A stretch of 64,000 bases of DNA from an uncultured Clostridia bacterium (GTDB taxonomy: Bacteria > Bacillota > Clostridia > TANB77 > CAG-508): contig CAKOTK010000006.1 in assembly GCA_934120135.1 (NCBI GenBank), positions 1 through 64,000 of the forward strand. The letters run 5' to 3'. Each line of letters opens with the position of its first letter. The stretch's first letter is position 1. The notes beneath the pieces are model-generated. The model made no database searches. It was not told where the DNA came from and worked only from the letters and a program-made list of their open reading frames with translations. Shown here piece after piece: positions 44,153 to 52,337 of this stretch. A program made the translations under genes and the position numbers.

Positions 44153-45517
44153 ATGAGAAAATATTTTGGAACAGATGGCATTAGAAGAATAGCAAACACT
44201 GAACTCTCACCAGGTTTAGTATATCGTGTAGCAAAAGCTGGAGCATATGCTTTAGCAAAACATACAGACCATGCACCTACAATACTAATAGGGAGAGATA
44301 CTAGAATTTCAGGAACATTAATAGAAAGCGCTATGACAGCCGGATTTCTAAGCTATGGAGCAAATGTAAAAAGTTTAGGAGTAATTCCAACACCAGGAGT
44401 TGCATACTTAACAAAAAAACTAAAGGCTGATGCAAGTGTTGTTATTTCGGCATCACACAATACATATGAATTTAATGGTGTAAAATACTTTAGTAACAAA
44501 GGAATGAAAATTCCAGATGAAATAGAAGAAGAAATCGAAGAAATGATGGATTCAGACAAATTAGACGAATTTACAGCTGTTAATGATAAAATAGGAACAG
44601 CAGAAGTAAGAACAGACCTTTTAGACGAATATGTATATTTCTTTAGAAAAAACTTTGAAGAAGAATTTGAAAGTTATGACACAAGTGACTTTGTAGTAGC
44701 AATAGATACAGCAAATGGTGCTACATCAATTGCAGCTGAAAAAGTATTTACAGCATTAGGAATAAAACATTACATTATGAACAATACTCCAAATGGTGTA
44801 AACATTAATGAAAATTGTGGTTCAACACATTTAGATATGATAAAGAAATATGTGGTTGAAAACAACTGCAATTTAGGAATTGCTTATGACGGAGATGGAG
44901 ATAGATGTTTAGCAATTGATGAAAAAGGAAATGAAATTGATGGAGACAAATTGCTAGCAATTATTTCAAACTATATGAAGAAAAAAGGAACACTAAAAAA
45001 TGATACTGTAGTTGCAACAGTAATGAGTAACTTAGGTCTAAAAAAATATGCAGAGAATAACAATTTAAATTTAGTACAAACTAAAGTTGGGGATAGATAT
45101 GTTCTAGAAGAAATGCTTAAAAATGGATATAATATAGGTGGAGAACAATCAGGACATATTATTTTCTTAGATTATAATCCGACAGGTGATGGAATATTAA
45201 CATCTTTAATGTTGATTAAGGTTATGCTTGAAGAACAACAAACAGCTTCAAAGCTATGTGAGATTATAAAAATGTATCCACAAGTACTTGTTAATGCAAA
45301 AGTTTCTAGTGATAAAAAGAACTTATATAAAGAAGATAAAGAAGTTCAAGAAGAAATCGAAAGACTTGAAAAAGAATTTGCTGGAAACGGAAGAGTACTA
45401 ATCAGACCATCAGGAACAGAACCTTTAATTCGTGTAATGATAGAGGGAGAAGACCAAGAATACATTAAAGAAAAAGCAGAAGGATTAGCAAAGTTAATTG
45501 AGAAAAAATTAAATTAA
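44153..45517 (+). CDS. glmM: phosphoglucosamine mutase
   Basis: Length 454 aa. The start RKYFGTDGIRRIANTELSP, active-site Ser motif VVISASHNTYEFNGVKYF, metal site YDGDGDRCLAID and sugar loop GGEQSGHIIF, with GRVLIRPSGTEPLIRVM at the C-terminus, define GlmM. It makes glucosamine-1-phosphate for UDP-GlcNAc. AGAAAGGA precedes the ATG. Confidence 0.97.
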   Translation: MRKYFGTDGIRRIANTELSPGLVYRVAKAGAYALAKHTDHAPTILIGRDTRISGTLIESAMTAGFLSYGANVKSLGVIPTPGVAYLTKKLKADASVVISASHNTYEFNGVKYFSNKGMKIPDEIEEEIEEMMDSDKLDEFTAVNDKIGTAEVRTDLLDEYVYFFRKNFEEEFESYDTSDFVVAIDTANGATSIAAEKVFTALGIKHYIMNNTPNGVNINENCGSTHLDMIKKYVVENNCNLGIAYDGDGDRCLAIDEKGNEIDGDKLLAIISNYMKKKGTLKNDTVVATVMSNLGLKKYAENNNLNLVQTKVGDRYVLEEMLKNGYNIGGEQSGHIIFLDYNPTGDGILTSLMLIKVMLEEQQTASKLCEIIKMYPQVLVNAKVSSDKKNLYKEDKEVQEEIERLEKEFAGNGRVLIRPSGTEPLIRVMIEGEDQEYIKEKAEGLAKLIEKKLN

Positions 45518-45545
45518 AATAAAAAATACAAAGGAGGAATTTTAA

Positions 45546-45884
45546 ATGCCAATTATCAATTTTTCAAATCCATTTTCAATTTTTGTAGGAGTTATACTAT
45601 TTGTATTAGTATTATATCTTGCAAAGGAGAACAAAAAAGCCTGGATTACAGGTACAATGTTATTTGCTTTTATTGGATTATTAATCTGCCATACAATAGA
45701 ATTTGTGGCAATAGGGTCACAAAGTGATGAAATATATAAAGCGATAATTACATCAGCAGGAGTGGACTTAATATTTATCTTCCTATCATTTATTTCATAT
45801 TTATGGGTAGATGATATTGAAGCAAAAGATGGTAAAAGAAAAAGTATTGACAATAGCTTAGACTGGTTTTGGAACAAAGTCTAA
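45546..45884 (+). CDS. small membrane protein of unknown function, 112 aa
   Basis: Three predicted helices (FSIFVGVILFVLVLYLA, AWITGTMLFAFIGLLICHTI and AIITSAGVDLIFIFLSFISYLWV) are followed by a charged tail KDGKRKSIDNSLDWFWNKV. AAAGGAGG precedes the ATG. It follows glmM by 28 bases and may be co-transcribed. No family recognised. Confidence 0.75.
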   Translation: MPIINFSNPFSIFVGVILFVLVLYLAKENKKAWITGTMLFAFIGLLICHTIEFVAIGSQSDEIYKAIITSAGVDLIFIFLSFISYLWVDDIEAKDGKRKSIDNSLDWFWNKV

Positions 45885-45914
45885 TTATATGAGATACAAA
45901 AGATATAAGAATAT

Positions 45915-45942
45915 AACTGTTGCTATTATTTATGCAACAGTT
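45915..45942 (+). terminator. hairpin before metG
   Basis: AACTGTTGC pairs with GCAACAGTT (9 bp); a short T-rich stretch follows. Confidence 0.6.
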
Positions 45943-45972
45943 TCGATTTTATATTAAGAAAGGGGAATTTTT

Positions 45973-47538
45973 ATGCCAAAATTTTATTTAACAACGCCTA
46001 TCTATTATCCAAGTGGAAAATTTCATATAGGAACTGCTTATACTACAGCATTAGCAAGTACTATAAAAAGATATAAAAAAGCTAGAGGGTTTGATGCGTA
46101 CATGCTTACAGGGATGGACGAGCATGGACAAAAAGTTCAAAAAGTAGCTGAAGGAAGAGAAAAAACGCCACAAGAGCATGTGGATGAAATGGCTGATGAA
46201 GCTAAAAAGTTATGGAGCTTGATGGAAATAGAATATGATGATTTTATTCGTACTACAGAAGAAAGACATACAAAAGTAGTAGAAGAGATTTTTGATAGAT
46301 TAATGGAACAAGGAGATATATACAAATCAGAATATGAGGGTTGGTATTGTATGCCTTGTGAAACTTACTTTACAGAAACTCAATTAGTAGATGGTAAATG
46401 TCCTGATTGTGGTAGAGAAGTAAAGAAAATGAAAGAAGAATCATACTTCTTTAATATGAAAAAATATGCGGATAGACTTATAAAATTTTATAATGATAAC
46501 CCAGACTTTATCTTACCAGAGTCTAGAAAAAATGAGTTATTTAATAACTTTTTAAAACCGGGATTAGAAGATTTGTGCGTAAGCCGTACAAGCTTTGATT
46601 GGGGAGTAAAAGTAAGAAAAGATCCAAAACATGTTGTATATGTTTGGTTAGATGCTTTAACAAACTATATTACAGCACTTGGATATTTATCAGATGATGA
46701 TAGCTTAATGAAAAAATATTGGCCAGCAGATTTACATATTGTTGGTAAAGATATTATTCGTTTTCATGGATTATATTGGCCAATTTTCTTAATGGCATTA
46801 GATTTACCATTACCAAAGCAAATCTATGCTCATGGATTTATTATGATGAAAGATGGTAAAATGTCTAAATCTAAAGGAAATGTTATATATCCAGAGCCAC
46901 TTATTGAACGTTATGGTTTGGATGCATTTGAATACTTTATATTAAGAGAAATGTCATTTGGTCAAGATGGAACATTTACACCAGAGGGATTTGTAGAAAG
47001 ATTTAACTTTGATTTATGCAATGATTTAGGAAACCTTTTAAATAGGACTATAGGCATGATAAACAAATACTTTGGAGGAGAAATATCTTCATATCCAACT
47101 AATGTATCAGAATTAGATAAAGAACTTGAAGAATTTTCAAACAATTCAATTAAACAAGTAGAAGAACAATTTGACACATATCATATTAGCAATGCTATTA
47201 CTGAAACATGGAATTTAGTTTCTAGAACAAATAAATACATTGATGAAACTGCACCATGGGTATTGTTTAAAGAAGAAAAGACAGAAGAGCTAAAATCTGT
47301 AATGTATCATTTGGTAGAAAATCTACGTAGAATAGCTATACTAATTAATCCATATATGAAACATACTTCTGAAAAAATGTTAAATCAACTTAATATTCCA
47401 GAAGAATTAAGAACATGGGATAGTTTAGAAGATTATGATAAACTAGTTAATATTAAAGTTACAGATAAACCAGAGGTATTATTTGCAAGATTGGAAACAG
47501 AACCAGAGATTGAAGTTATTAAAGGAATGATGAAATGA
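45973..47538 (+). CDS. metG: methionyl-tRNA synthetase
   Basis: Length 521 aa. HIGH-like motif is TPIYYPSGKFHIGTAYT; the zinc knuckle is CMPCETYF and CPDCGRE; KMSKSKGNVIYPEPL is the KMSKS loop; the anticodon-binding helices follow. It lacks the C-terminal EMAP/tRNA-binding extension of the longer bacterial form (about 650 aa), so it is the short type. AGAAAGGGG precedes the ATG. It overlaps the next gene by four bases. Confidence 0.96.
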   Translation: MPKFYLTTPIYYPSGKFHIGTAYTTALASTIKRYKKARGFDAYMLTGMDEHGQKVQKVAEGREKTPQEHVDEMADEAKKLWSLMEIEYDDFIRTTEERHTKVVEEIFDRLMEQGDIYKSEYEGWYCMPCETYFTETQLVDGKCPDCGREVKKMKEESYFFNMKKYADRLIKFYNDNPDFILPESRKNELFNNFLKPGLEDLCVSRTSFDWGVKVRKDPKHVVYVWLDALTNYITALGYLSDDDSLMKKYWPADLHIVGKDIIRFHGLYWPIFLMALDLPLPKQIYAHGFIMMKDGKMSKSKGNVIYPEPLIERYGLDAFEYFILREMSFGQDGTFTPEGFVERFNFDLCNDLGNLLNRTIGMINKYFGGEISSYPTNVSELDKELEEFSNNSIKQVEEQFDTYHISNAITETWNLVSRTNKYIDETAPWVLFKEEKTEELKSVMYHLVENLRRIAILINPYMKHTSEKMLNQLNIPEELRTWDSLEDYDKLVNIKVTDKPEVLFARLETEPEIEVIKGMMK

Positions 47539-48026
47539 AAGAAATTGTTGTTATAAACGGAAGTGGTGGAGTTGGAAAAGATACTTTTGTACAATTTTGT
47601 GGAGAGTATACTTCTATAATGAACATATCTTCTGTAGATAAAGTAAAAGAAGCAGCAAAAGTTCTTGCAGGATGGAATGGAGAAAAAGACGAAAAGTCTA
47701 GAAAATTCTTATCAGATTTAAAAGAACTTGGTATTGAATATAATGATGCTCCATTTAAATACATTTCTAATATGGCAGAAGAATTTAAAAACTCTGATAA
47801 ACAAATAATGTTCGTGCATATTAGAGAATGTGAAGAAATTGAAAAATGTAAGCATTGCTTAAATGCTAAAACTTTGCTTATTACAAATAAGAATGTTGCT
47901 GCAATAAACACAAATGTCTCTGATAGAGATGTAAATAAATATGAATATGATTATCATATAAACAATGATGGAACATTAGAAGAATTAAAACAAAAAGCAA
48001 AAGAATTTGTTGAGAAACTAAATTAG
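47535..48026 (+). CDS. P-loop kinase, deoxynucleotide/CoA-kinase-like
   Basis: Length 163 aa. The start EIVVINGSGGVGKDTFVQF holds a Walker A with the GKDT ending seen in dNMP kinases and dephospho-CoA kinases. FVHIREC and DRDVNKYEYDYHINNDGTLEEL resemble the LID and C-terminal parts of those small-molecule kinases. The substrate is unknown. It overlaps metG by four bases (ATGA), so it is translationally coupled. Confidence 0.75.
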   Translation: MKEIVVINGSGGVGKDTFVQFCGEYTSIMNISSVDKVKEAAKVLAGWNGEKDEKSRKFLSDLKELGIEYNDAPFKYISNMAEEFKNSDKQIMFVHIRECEEIEKCKHCLNAKTLLITNKNVAAINTNVSDRDVNKYEYDYHINNDGTLEELKQKAKEFVEKLN

Positions 48027-48032
48027 AACATA

Positions 48033-48071
48033 AAAACTCCTTTTTTCATATTATATGGAAAAAGGAGTTTT
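48033..48071 (+). terminator. terminator whose 3' arm contains the next gene's ribosome site
   Basis: The arm 48033-48050 pairs with 48054-48071 (18 bp, one G-U) around a 3-base loop. The 3' arm includes AAAGGAGTTTT, the Shine-Dalgarno site for the ATG at 48081. Confidence 0.85.
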
Positions 48072-48080
48072 ATAAATAAT

Positions 48081-48722
48081 ATGGAAAACAAAGTAAAAAT
48101 AAACATTGCTGAAAAGCAATTATATTACAAAGGAGAAGTAATATTAAAGTATACTATAAAATATCCAGAGATAACGCAAAGCCAATATGATATTGGAAAA
48201 CAAAGATTTAATCATATAAATAGACAAGAAGCATTAAAACTAAAAGAGTTCGCAGAAGGAGAATTATATAACCAAGCAAAAGAAACATATGACTATAACA
48301 AACAACAAGGATATCCAATTATGGTATATGAACTATACAGAGAAACAACAGTAACATATAATAATGATAAACTAATAAGCTTATATTTTGATGATTATAC
48401 ATTCACAGGTGGAGCGCATGGTTCAACTGTAAGAAGTTCACAAACTTGGGATTTGGAACATGCATATCAAATACCATTACAAGCATTTTTTAGAAAAAAT
48501 GCAAATTATCAAATAGATATAGTAAAAGAAATAAATTCACAAATAGCAAAACAAATTGAAGCTGGAACAGGTGCATATTTTCCAGACTATTGCCAATTGG
48601 TATTAGAAACCATAAACTTTGATAGCTATTACTTGACACCAAAAGGAATAGTAATATACTTTCAACAATATGACATAGCACCATATTCAAGTGGATTACC
48701 AGAGTTTTTAATAAAAATTTGA
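48081..48722 (+). CDS. DUF3298/DUF4163-domain protein
   Basis: Length 213 aa. The N-terminal half resembles DUF4163 (YYKGEVILKYTIKYPEI) and the C-terminal half DUF3298 (DDYTFTGGAHGSTVRSSQTWDL, then YYLTPKGIVIYFQQYDIAPYSSG). These domains occur in RsiV-type anti-sigma factors and lipoproteins. Here there is no signal peptide or membrane helix, so the copy is soluble or N-terminally reduced. Its ribosome site is inside the preceding terminator hairpin. Confidence 0.8.
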   Translation: MENKVKINIAEKQLYYKGEVILKYTIKYPEITQSQYDIGKQRFNHINRQEALKLKEFAEGELYNQAKETYDYNKQQGYPIMVYELYRETTVTYNNDKLISLYFDDYTFTGGAHGSTVRSSQTWDLEHAYQIPLQAFFRKNANYQIDIVKEINSQIAKQIEAGTGAYFPDYCQLVLETINFDSYYLTPKGIVIYFQQYDIAPYSSGLPEFLIKI

Positions 48723-48770
48723 AATTATTAGTCAATGATATAAATCTTAGACTTTTGTGATACAATAAAA

Positions 48771-49126
48771 AATGTCGAAATTTGACACACGATTTTACTT
48801 GCAAAATGCAATTAAGTATAGTATAACAATATTAACTTAGTTGCATTTTTTAGTGTAATAAAATTTTACATATGCAAAGCAATAATTATTTTCAAAACAA
48901 TATTTAAATTATTTTCTAAATTTAAAGTTTTTAATTATTAAATTTTAATCTCAATGTAATTATCCTGAATTAGTATTATTTAAAATTATTTTAAACCAAT
49001 AATATTTTAAATTCTTAATATTTTTCAATACTATTAAATCTAAAAAATTAAAATCTTAAAATCTTAAAATCTTAAAATCTTAAAATTTTCACAAACAAAG
49101 AAAATATAAATTAGCAAGAAAGAAAG
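48771..49126 (+). repeat. long intergenic repeat, copy B (upstream of truncated Rpn gene)
   Basis: Closely similar to 29951-30296, with small indels; near its end an ATCTTAAA unit is tandemly repeated (about 49050-49082). It fills 48723-49148, which has no gene. Confidence 0.85.
48803..48851 (+). terminator. terminator hairpin within repeat copy B
   Basis: AAAATGCAATTAAG pairs with CTTAGTTGCATTTT through one G-U pair where copy A has G-C, so the pairing is conserved. Confidence 0.8.
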
Positions 49127-49148
49127 ACAATTAACAATACATGATAAA

Positions 49149-49754
49149 ATGTTGCCAAGATTTTTACTATATTGGGCAAAAATGTATAGTGCAAATTTAA
49201 AAGTTGGTGACGAATATAGTAAATTAAGAAGAACCATAAGTATAATAATAGTAGATGGCGAACTACCAGAATTTAAAGGAATAAAGAAAGCACAAACCAA
49301 TTGGCAAATAAGAGAAGAAGAATACAAGAGTATAGTCTTGACAAGCTATTTTGAGATTTGTATAATAGAGTTACCAAAAGCAATAAGAGAGTATAAAACA
49401 AATAAGGAAAATGGAGCACTGCAGTGGATGATGTTTTTGGAAAATCCAGAAGATGTGGAGGTAACCAAAATAATGGAAGAGAATGAAAATATCAAGGAAG
49501 CAAAAGAAGAATTAGATAGAATAAGTCAAGATGATATATTAAGAAGAATGGCATTTAAGGCAGAACTAGAAAGAATGGACCATGCTCAACTAATGTATGA
49601 AGCAAAAAGAGATGGCAAAAAAGAAGGAATAATAGAGGGAGCAAAAGAAGAAAGATTACAAATAGCAAAAAATATGCTGAAAGAAGGAGCAAACATTGAA
49701 TTTATTATAAGAGTTACAGGATTAACAAAAGAAGAAATAGAAAAATTGAAATAA
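49149..49754 (+). pseudogene. N-terminally truncated Rpn-family nuclease
   Basis: The 201-aa frame (RFLLYWAKMYSANLKVGDEY onward) aligns with residue about 100 to the end of the protein at 30359. Just upstream, in frame, codons read QLTIHDK, the residue after the ExQ motif, and then the sequence joins the leader repeat directly. The first 100 or so codons, including the catalytic D and E, are therefore deleted. The C-terminal helix (KNMLKEGANIEFIIRVTGLT) is intact. No Shine-Dalgarno site precedes the ATG. Probably non-functional. Confidence 0.8.
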
Positions 49755-49779
49755 ATTAGAAGGTTATTTAAGCATAGAG

Positions 49780-49806
49780 CGGGTGGCGTGAGCCATCCGT
49801 TTATTT
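49780..49806 (+). terminator. GC-rich terminator
   Basis: CGGGTGGC-GTGA-GCCATCCG (one G-U) followed by TTTATTT. Confidence 0.75.
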
Positions 49807-49873
49807 CATGTAAACTATCCTTAGTAAAGCAAAGAAAAGCACAAAATTTTATTGGAAAAAATAGTAATAAATA

Positions 49874-49902
49874 TTGACTAATTTAATAAGAATGTATATA
49901 AT
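49874..49902 (+). promoter_or_regulatory. sigma-A promoter of acyl-CoA ligase 1
   Basis: TTGACT (49874-49879), 17-base spacer, TATAAT (49897-49902). Confidence 0.85.
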
Positions 49903-49916
49903 AGTTTTGAAAACTA
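49902..49916. promoter_or_regulatory. palindromic operator candidate shared by two acyl-CoA ligase genes
   Basis: TAGTTTTGAAAACTA is a perfect palindrome overlapping the last base of the -10 and the start site. Nearly the same element sits at the same place at 63701-63715. A second inverted repeat ATAGTTTG/CAAACTAT (49923-49946) lies in the leader. Confidence 0.6.
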
Positions 49917-49969
49917 GATAACATAGTTTGAAGAATATCAAACTATTATATACGAAGGGAATAGTGAAT

Positions 49970-51649
49970 ATGGGAAAGATAAAAGAATTAAAATACTATG
50001 ATGTTCAAAAAGTAGGAACTATCAAAGAACTACTTGAAATGGCTGTAAAACAAGCTGGTGACAAAATTGCTTTTAAATATAAAGATGAAAAAGGAAAAGT
50101 AATAGATGTTACATATAAAGAATTTCAAGAAGATACATTTGAATTAGGAACAGCGTTAAATTCTATAAACATGACAGACAAACATATAGCAGTAATAGGC
50201 GAAAATAGTTATAAATGGGTTACTGTGTATTTAACAGTATTAAAGAGCAAAGGAGTAATAGTTCCAATTGACAAAGAACTACCAGTATGCGATATTATCA
50301 ATGTTTTAAATGACAGTGATAGTGAAGTTTTATTCTATGCAAAAAAATATGAAAAAAATATTGACGAGATAGCTGAAAAAGCACCAAACGTAAAATATTT
50401 TATAGGATTCAGCACAGAAAAAACAGAAGGAAATAGATTATCATATAATGAGTTCAAAGCAGAAGGTAAAAAGCTTTACGAAGGTGGAGACAAAACTTAT
50501 GCTGAAATGATAACAGATCATAATAACCTAAAAATGCTTGTTTATACTTCAGGAACAACAGGAATGGCAAAAGGTGTAATGCTATCAGAGCATAATCTAA
50601 TAAGTATAGTATATTATGGACTAAGAGTTTCAACAGTATATGATAGATGTTTATCAGTTTTACCATATCACCATACATATGAAGCAGTTGCAGGAATTTT
50701 AGTATCATTACATCATCATTCAACAATATGTATAAATGATAGCTTAAAAGCAGTACTTAAAAACTTACAATTGTATAAACCAGATTACATATATGTAGTA
50801 CCAGCTTTTGTAGAACTATTTTATAAAAAGATATGGTCAAATGCTAAAGAAAGTCACAAAGATAAAATCTTAAAAGTAATGATGGTAGTAAGTAATGGTC
50901 TTAGAAAAATAGGAATAGATTTAAGAAAGAAATTCTTTAAATCAATACATGACGCATTTGGAGGAAACTTAAGAAAAATAGTAACAGGTGGAGCGGCTGT
51001 AAGACCTGAACTAGGAAAATTCTTTGATACAATAGGACTTGATTTAATAAATGGATATGGAATAACTGAATGTTCACCTTTAGTTAGTGCTAATATGGAC
51101 TACTGTAATGATTGTGCAACAGTAGGTTTTCCACTAGAATGTGTAGAAATAAAACTTGAAGATGTAACACCAGAAGGAGACGGAGAAATTTGTGTAAAAG
51201 GCGATATAGTTATGCTTGGATATTACAAAAATCCAGAGAAAACTGCAGAAGTATTACAAGATGGTTGGTTTAGAACAGGTGACTACGGAAGAATAAATGA
51301 TAAGGGCCAATTGATGATTACAGGAAGAAAGAAAAACTTAATTGTTCTAGATAATGGAAAAAATGTATTCCCAGAAGAAATTGAGAACTATATTATGAGA
51401 ATACCTTATGTTCAAGAAGTAGTAGTATCAGGAGTTAAAGACGAAAGCGGTAGCGAAGTAAGGCTATGTGCAGAAGTATTTTTAAACGAAGATAAATTAA
51501 AAGAATTGGATATAAAAGATGCAGAACAAACTTTAAAGAAAGATATTGCAAAAGAGTGTTCAATATTACCAATGTACAAGAGAATAGGAAAAGTAGTAAT
51601 TAGAGATAAAGAATTTGCAAAAACCACTACTAATAAAATTAAGAGATAA
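49970..51649 (+). CDS. AMP-binding long-chain acyl-CoA synthetase-like enzyme
   Basis: Length 559 aa. ANL-superfamily motifs: P-loop LVYTSGTTGMAKGVMLSE, substrate/adenine motif INGYGITECSPL, hinge WFRTGDYGRINDKGQLMITGRKKN, and C-terminal catalytic Lys in KTTTNKIKR. It activates a carboxylic acid, probably a fatty acid, with ATP and CoA (or a carrier protein). No membrane segment. GAAGGGAAT precedes the ATG at 49970. A paralogue with the same architecture is at 61940-63661. Confidence 0.88.
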   Translation: MGKIKELKYYDVQKVGTIKELLEMAVKQAGDKIAFKYKDEKGKVIDVTYKEFQEDTFELGTALNSINMTDKHIAVIGENSYKWVTVYLTVLKSKGVIVPIDKELPVCDIINVLNDSDSEVLFYAKKYEKNIDEIAEKAPNVKYFIGFSTEKTEGNRLSYNEFKAEGKKLYEGGDKTYAEMITDHNNLKMLVYTSGTTGMAKGVMLSEHNLISIVYYGLRVSTVYDRCLSVLPYHHTYEAVAGILVSLHHHSTICINDSLKAVLKNLQLYKPDYIYVVPAFVELFYKKIWSNAKESHKDKILKVMMVVSNGLRKIGIDLRKKFFKSIHDAFGGNLRKIVTGGAAVRPELGKFFDTIGLDLINGYGITECSPLVSANMDYCNDCATVGFPLECVEIKLEDVTPEGDGEICVKGDIVMLGYYKNPEKTAEVLQDGWFRTGDYGRINDKGQLMITGRKKNLIVLDNGKNVFPEEIENYIMRIPYVQEVVVSGVKDESGSEVRLCAEVFLNEDKLKELDIKDAEQTLKKDIAKECSILPMYKRIGKVVIRDKEFAKTTTNKIKR

Positions 51650-51653
51650 ATTA

Positions 51654-51683
51654 AAGAATAATTGCCTTTGGGCAATTATTCTT
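51654..51683 (+). terminator. hairpin terminator
   Basis: AAGAATAATTGCC pairs perfectly with GGCAATTATTCTT around TTTG; weak T-run. Confidence 0.8.
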
Positions 51684-51706
51684 GTATAAAAAGGGGAAAA
51701 TAAAGA

Positions 51707-52216
51707 GTGGAACAAGAAATTTATAAAGAAAAGGAAATAGCTAACTTTCATATTCCAAGATGGGAAGAATTACCTAATCTAGATTTATATGTGGACCAGG
51801 TAATATGCTTTTTAGATGATGCTTTATCAAATTATGTAAGTAAAGAAAAAGAAGGACATGTTATAACCAAAAGCATGATTAACAACTATGTTAAACATGG
51901 AGTGATAAAACCTGCAATAAATAAAAAATACAACAAAGAACATATTGCAAACCTATTTGTTATATGTATCTTAAAACCTTTATATAGTATAAATGATATA
52001 GCAACCATGATAAAATCAGCAACAAAAACTATTCCAATGCAAATAATATATAACAATTTTTGTAATGAATTAGAAGATGCAATTAGTGCTATATTTGCAG
52101 GTAAAGAATATATACCAGAAGAGCAAACTACTTTTGACAAATATGTTTTAAAAAGAGTAGTATATTCCTTTGCAAACAAGTTGTATACAGATAAAATATA
52201 TTTAAATAAATTCTAA
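51707..52216 (+). CDS. DUF1836 domain protein
   Basis: Length 169 aa, GTG start behind AAAAGGGGA. The N-terminus FHIPRWEELPNLDLYVDQVICFLDDAL and the motif ITKSMINNYVKHGVIKPAINKKYNKEHIANLFVI mark DUF1836, a predicted MerR-like helix-turn-helix regulator. Targets unknown; single-gene unit. Confidence 0.85.
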   Translation: MEQEIYKEKEIANFHIPRWEELPNLDLYVDQVICFLDDALSNYVSKEKEGHVITKSMINNYVKHGVIKPAINKKYNKEHIANLFVICILKPLYSINDIATMIKSATKTIPMQIIYNNFCNELEDAISAIFAGKEYIPEEQTTFDKYVLKRVVYSFANKLYTDKIYLNKF

Positions 52217-52219
52217 AAT

Positions 52220-52255
52220 AAAGACAAGAGTAATTAAAAAATTATTCTTGTCTTT
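52220..52255 (+). terminator. terminator of the DUF1836 gene
   Basis: AAAGACAAGAGTAAT pairs with ATTATTCTTGTCTTT (one G-U), T-rich end. Confidence 0.88.
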
Positions 52256-52284
52256 TAAAATATGCATTTATTTGCCAAAAGATA

Positions 52285-52313
52285 TTGCCAATTAAAATAT
52301 TTAAATATATAAT
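52285..52313 (+). promoter_or_regulatory. sigma-A promoter of the TelA/XpaC operon
   Basis: TTGCCA (52285-52290), 17-base spacer, TATAAT (52308-52313). Confidence 0.75.
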
Positions 52314-52337
52314 TAACTAAACAAAGGAGGGGGTAGT

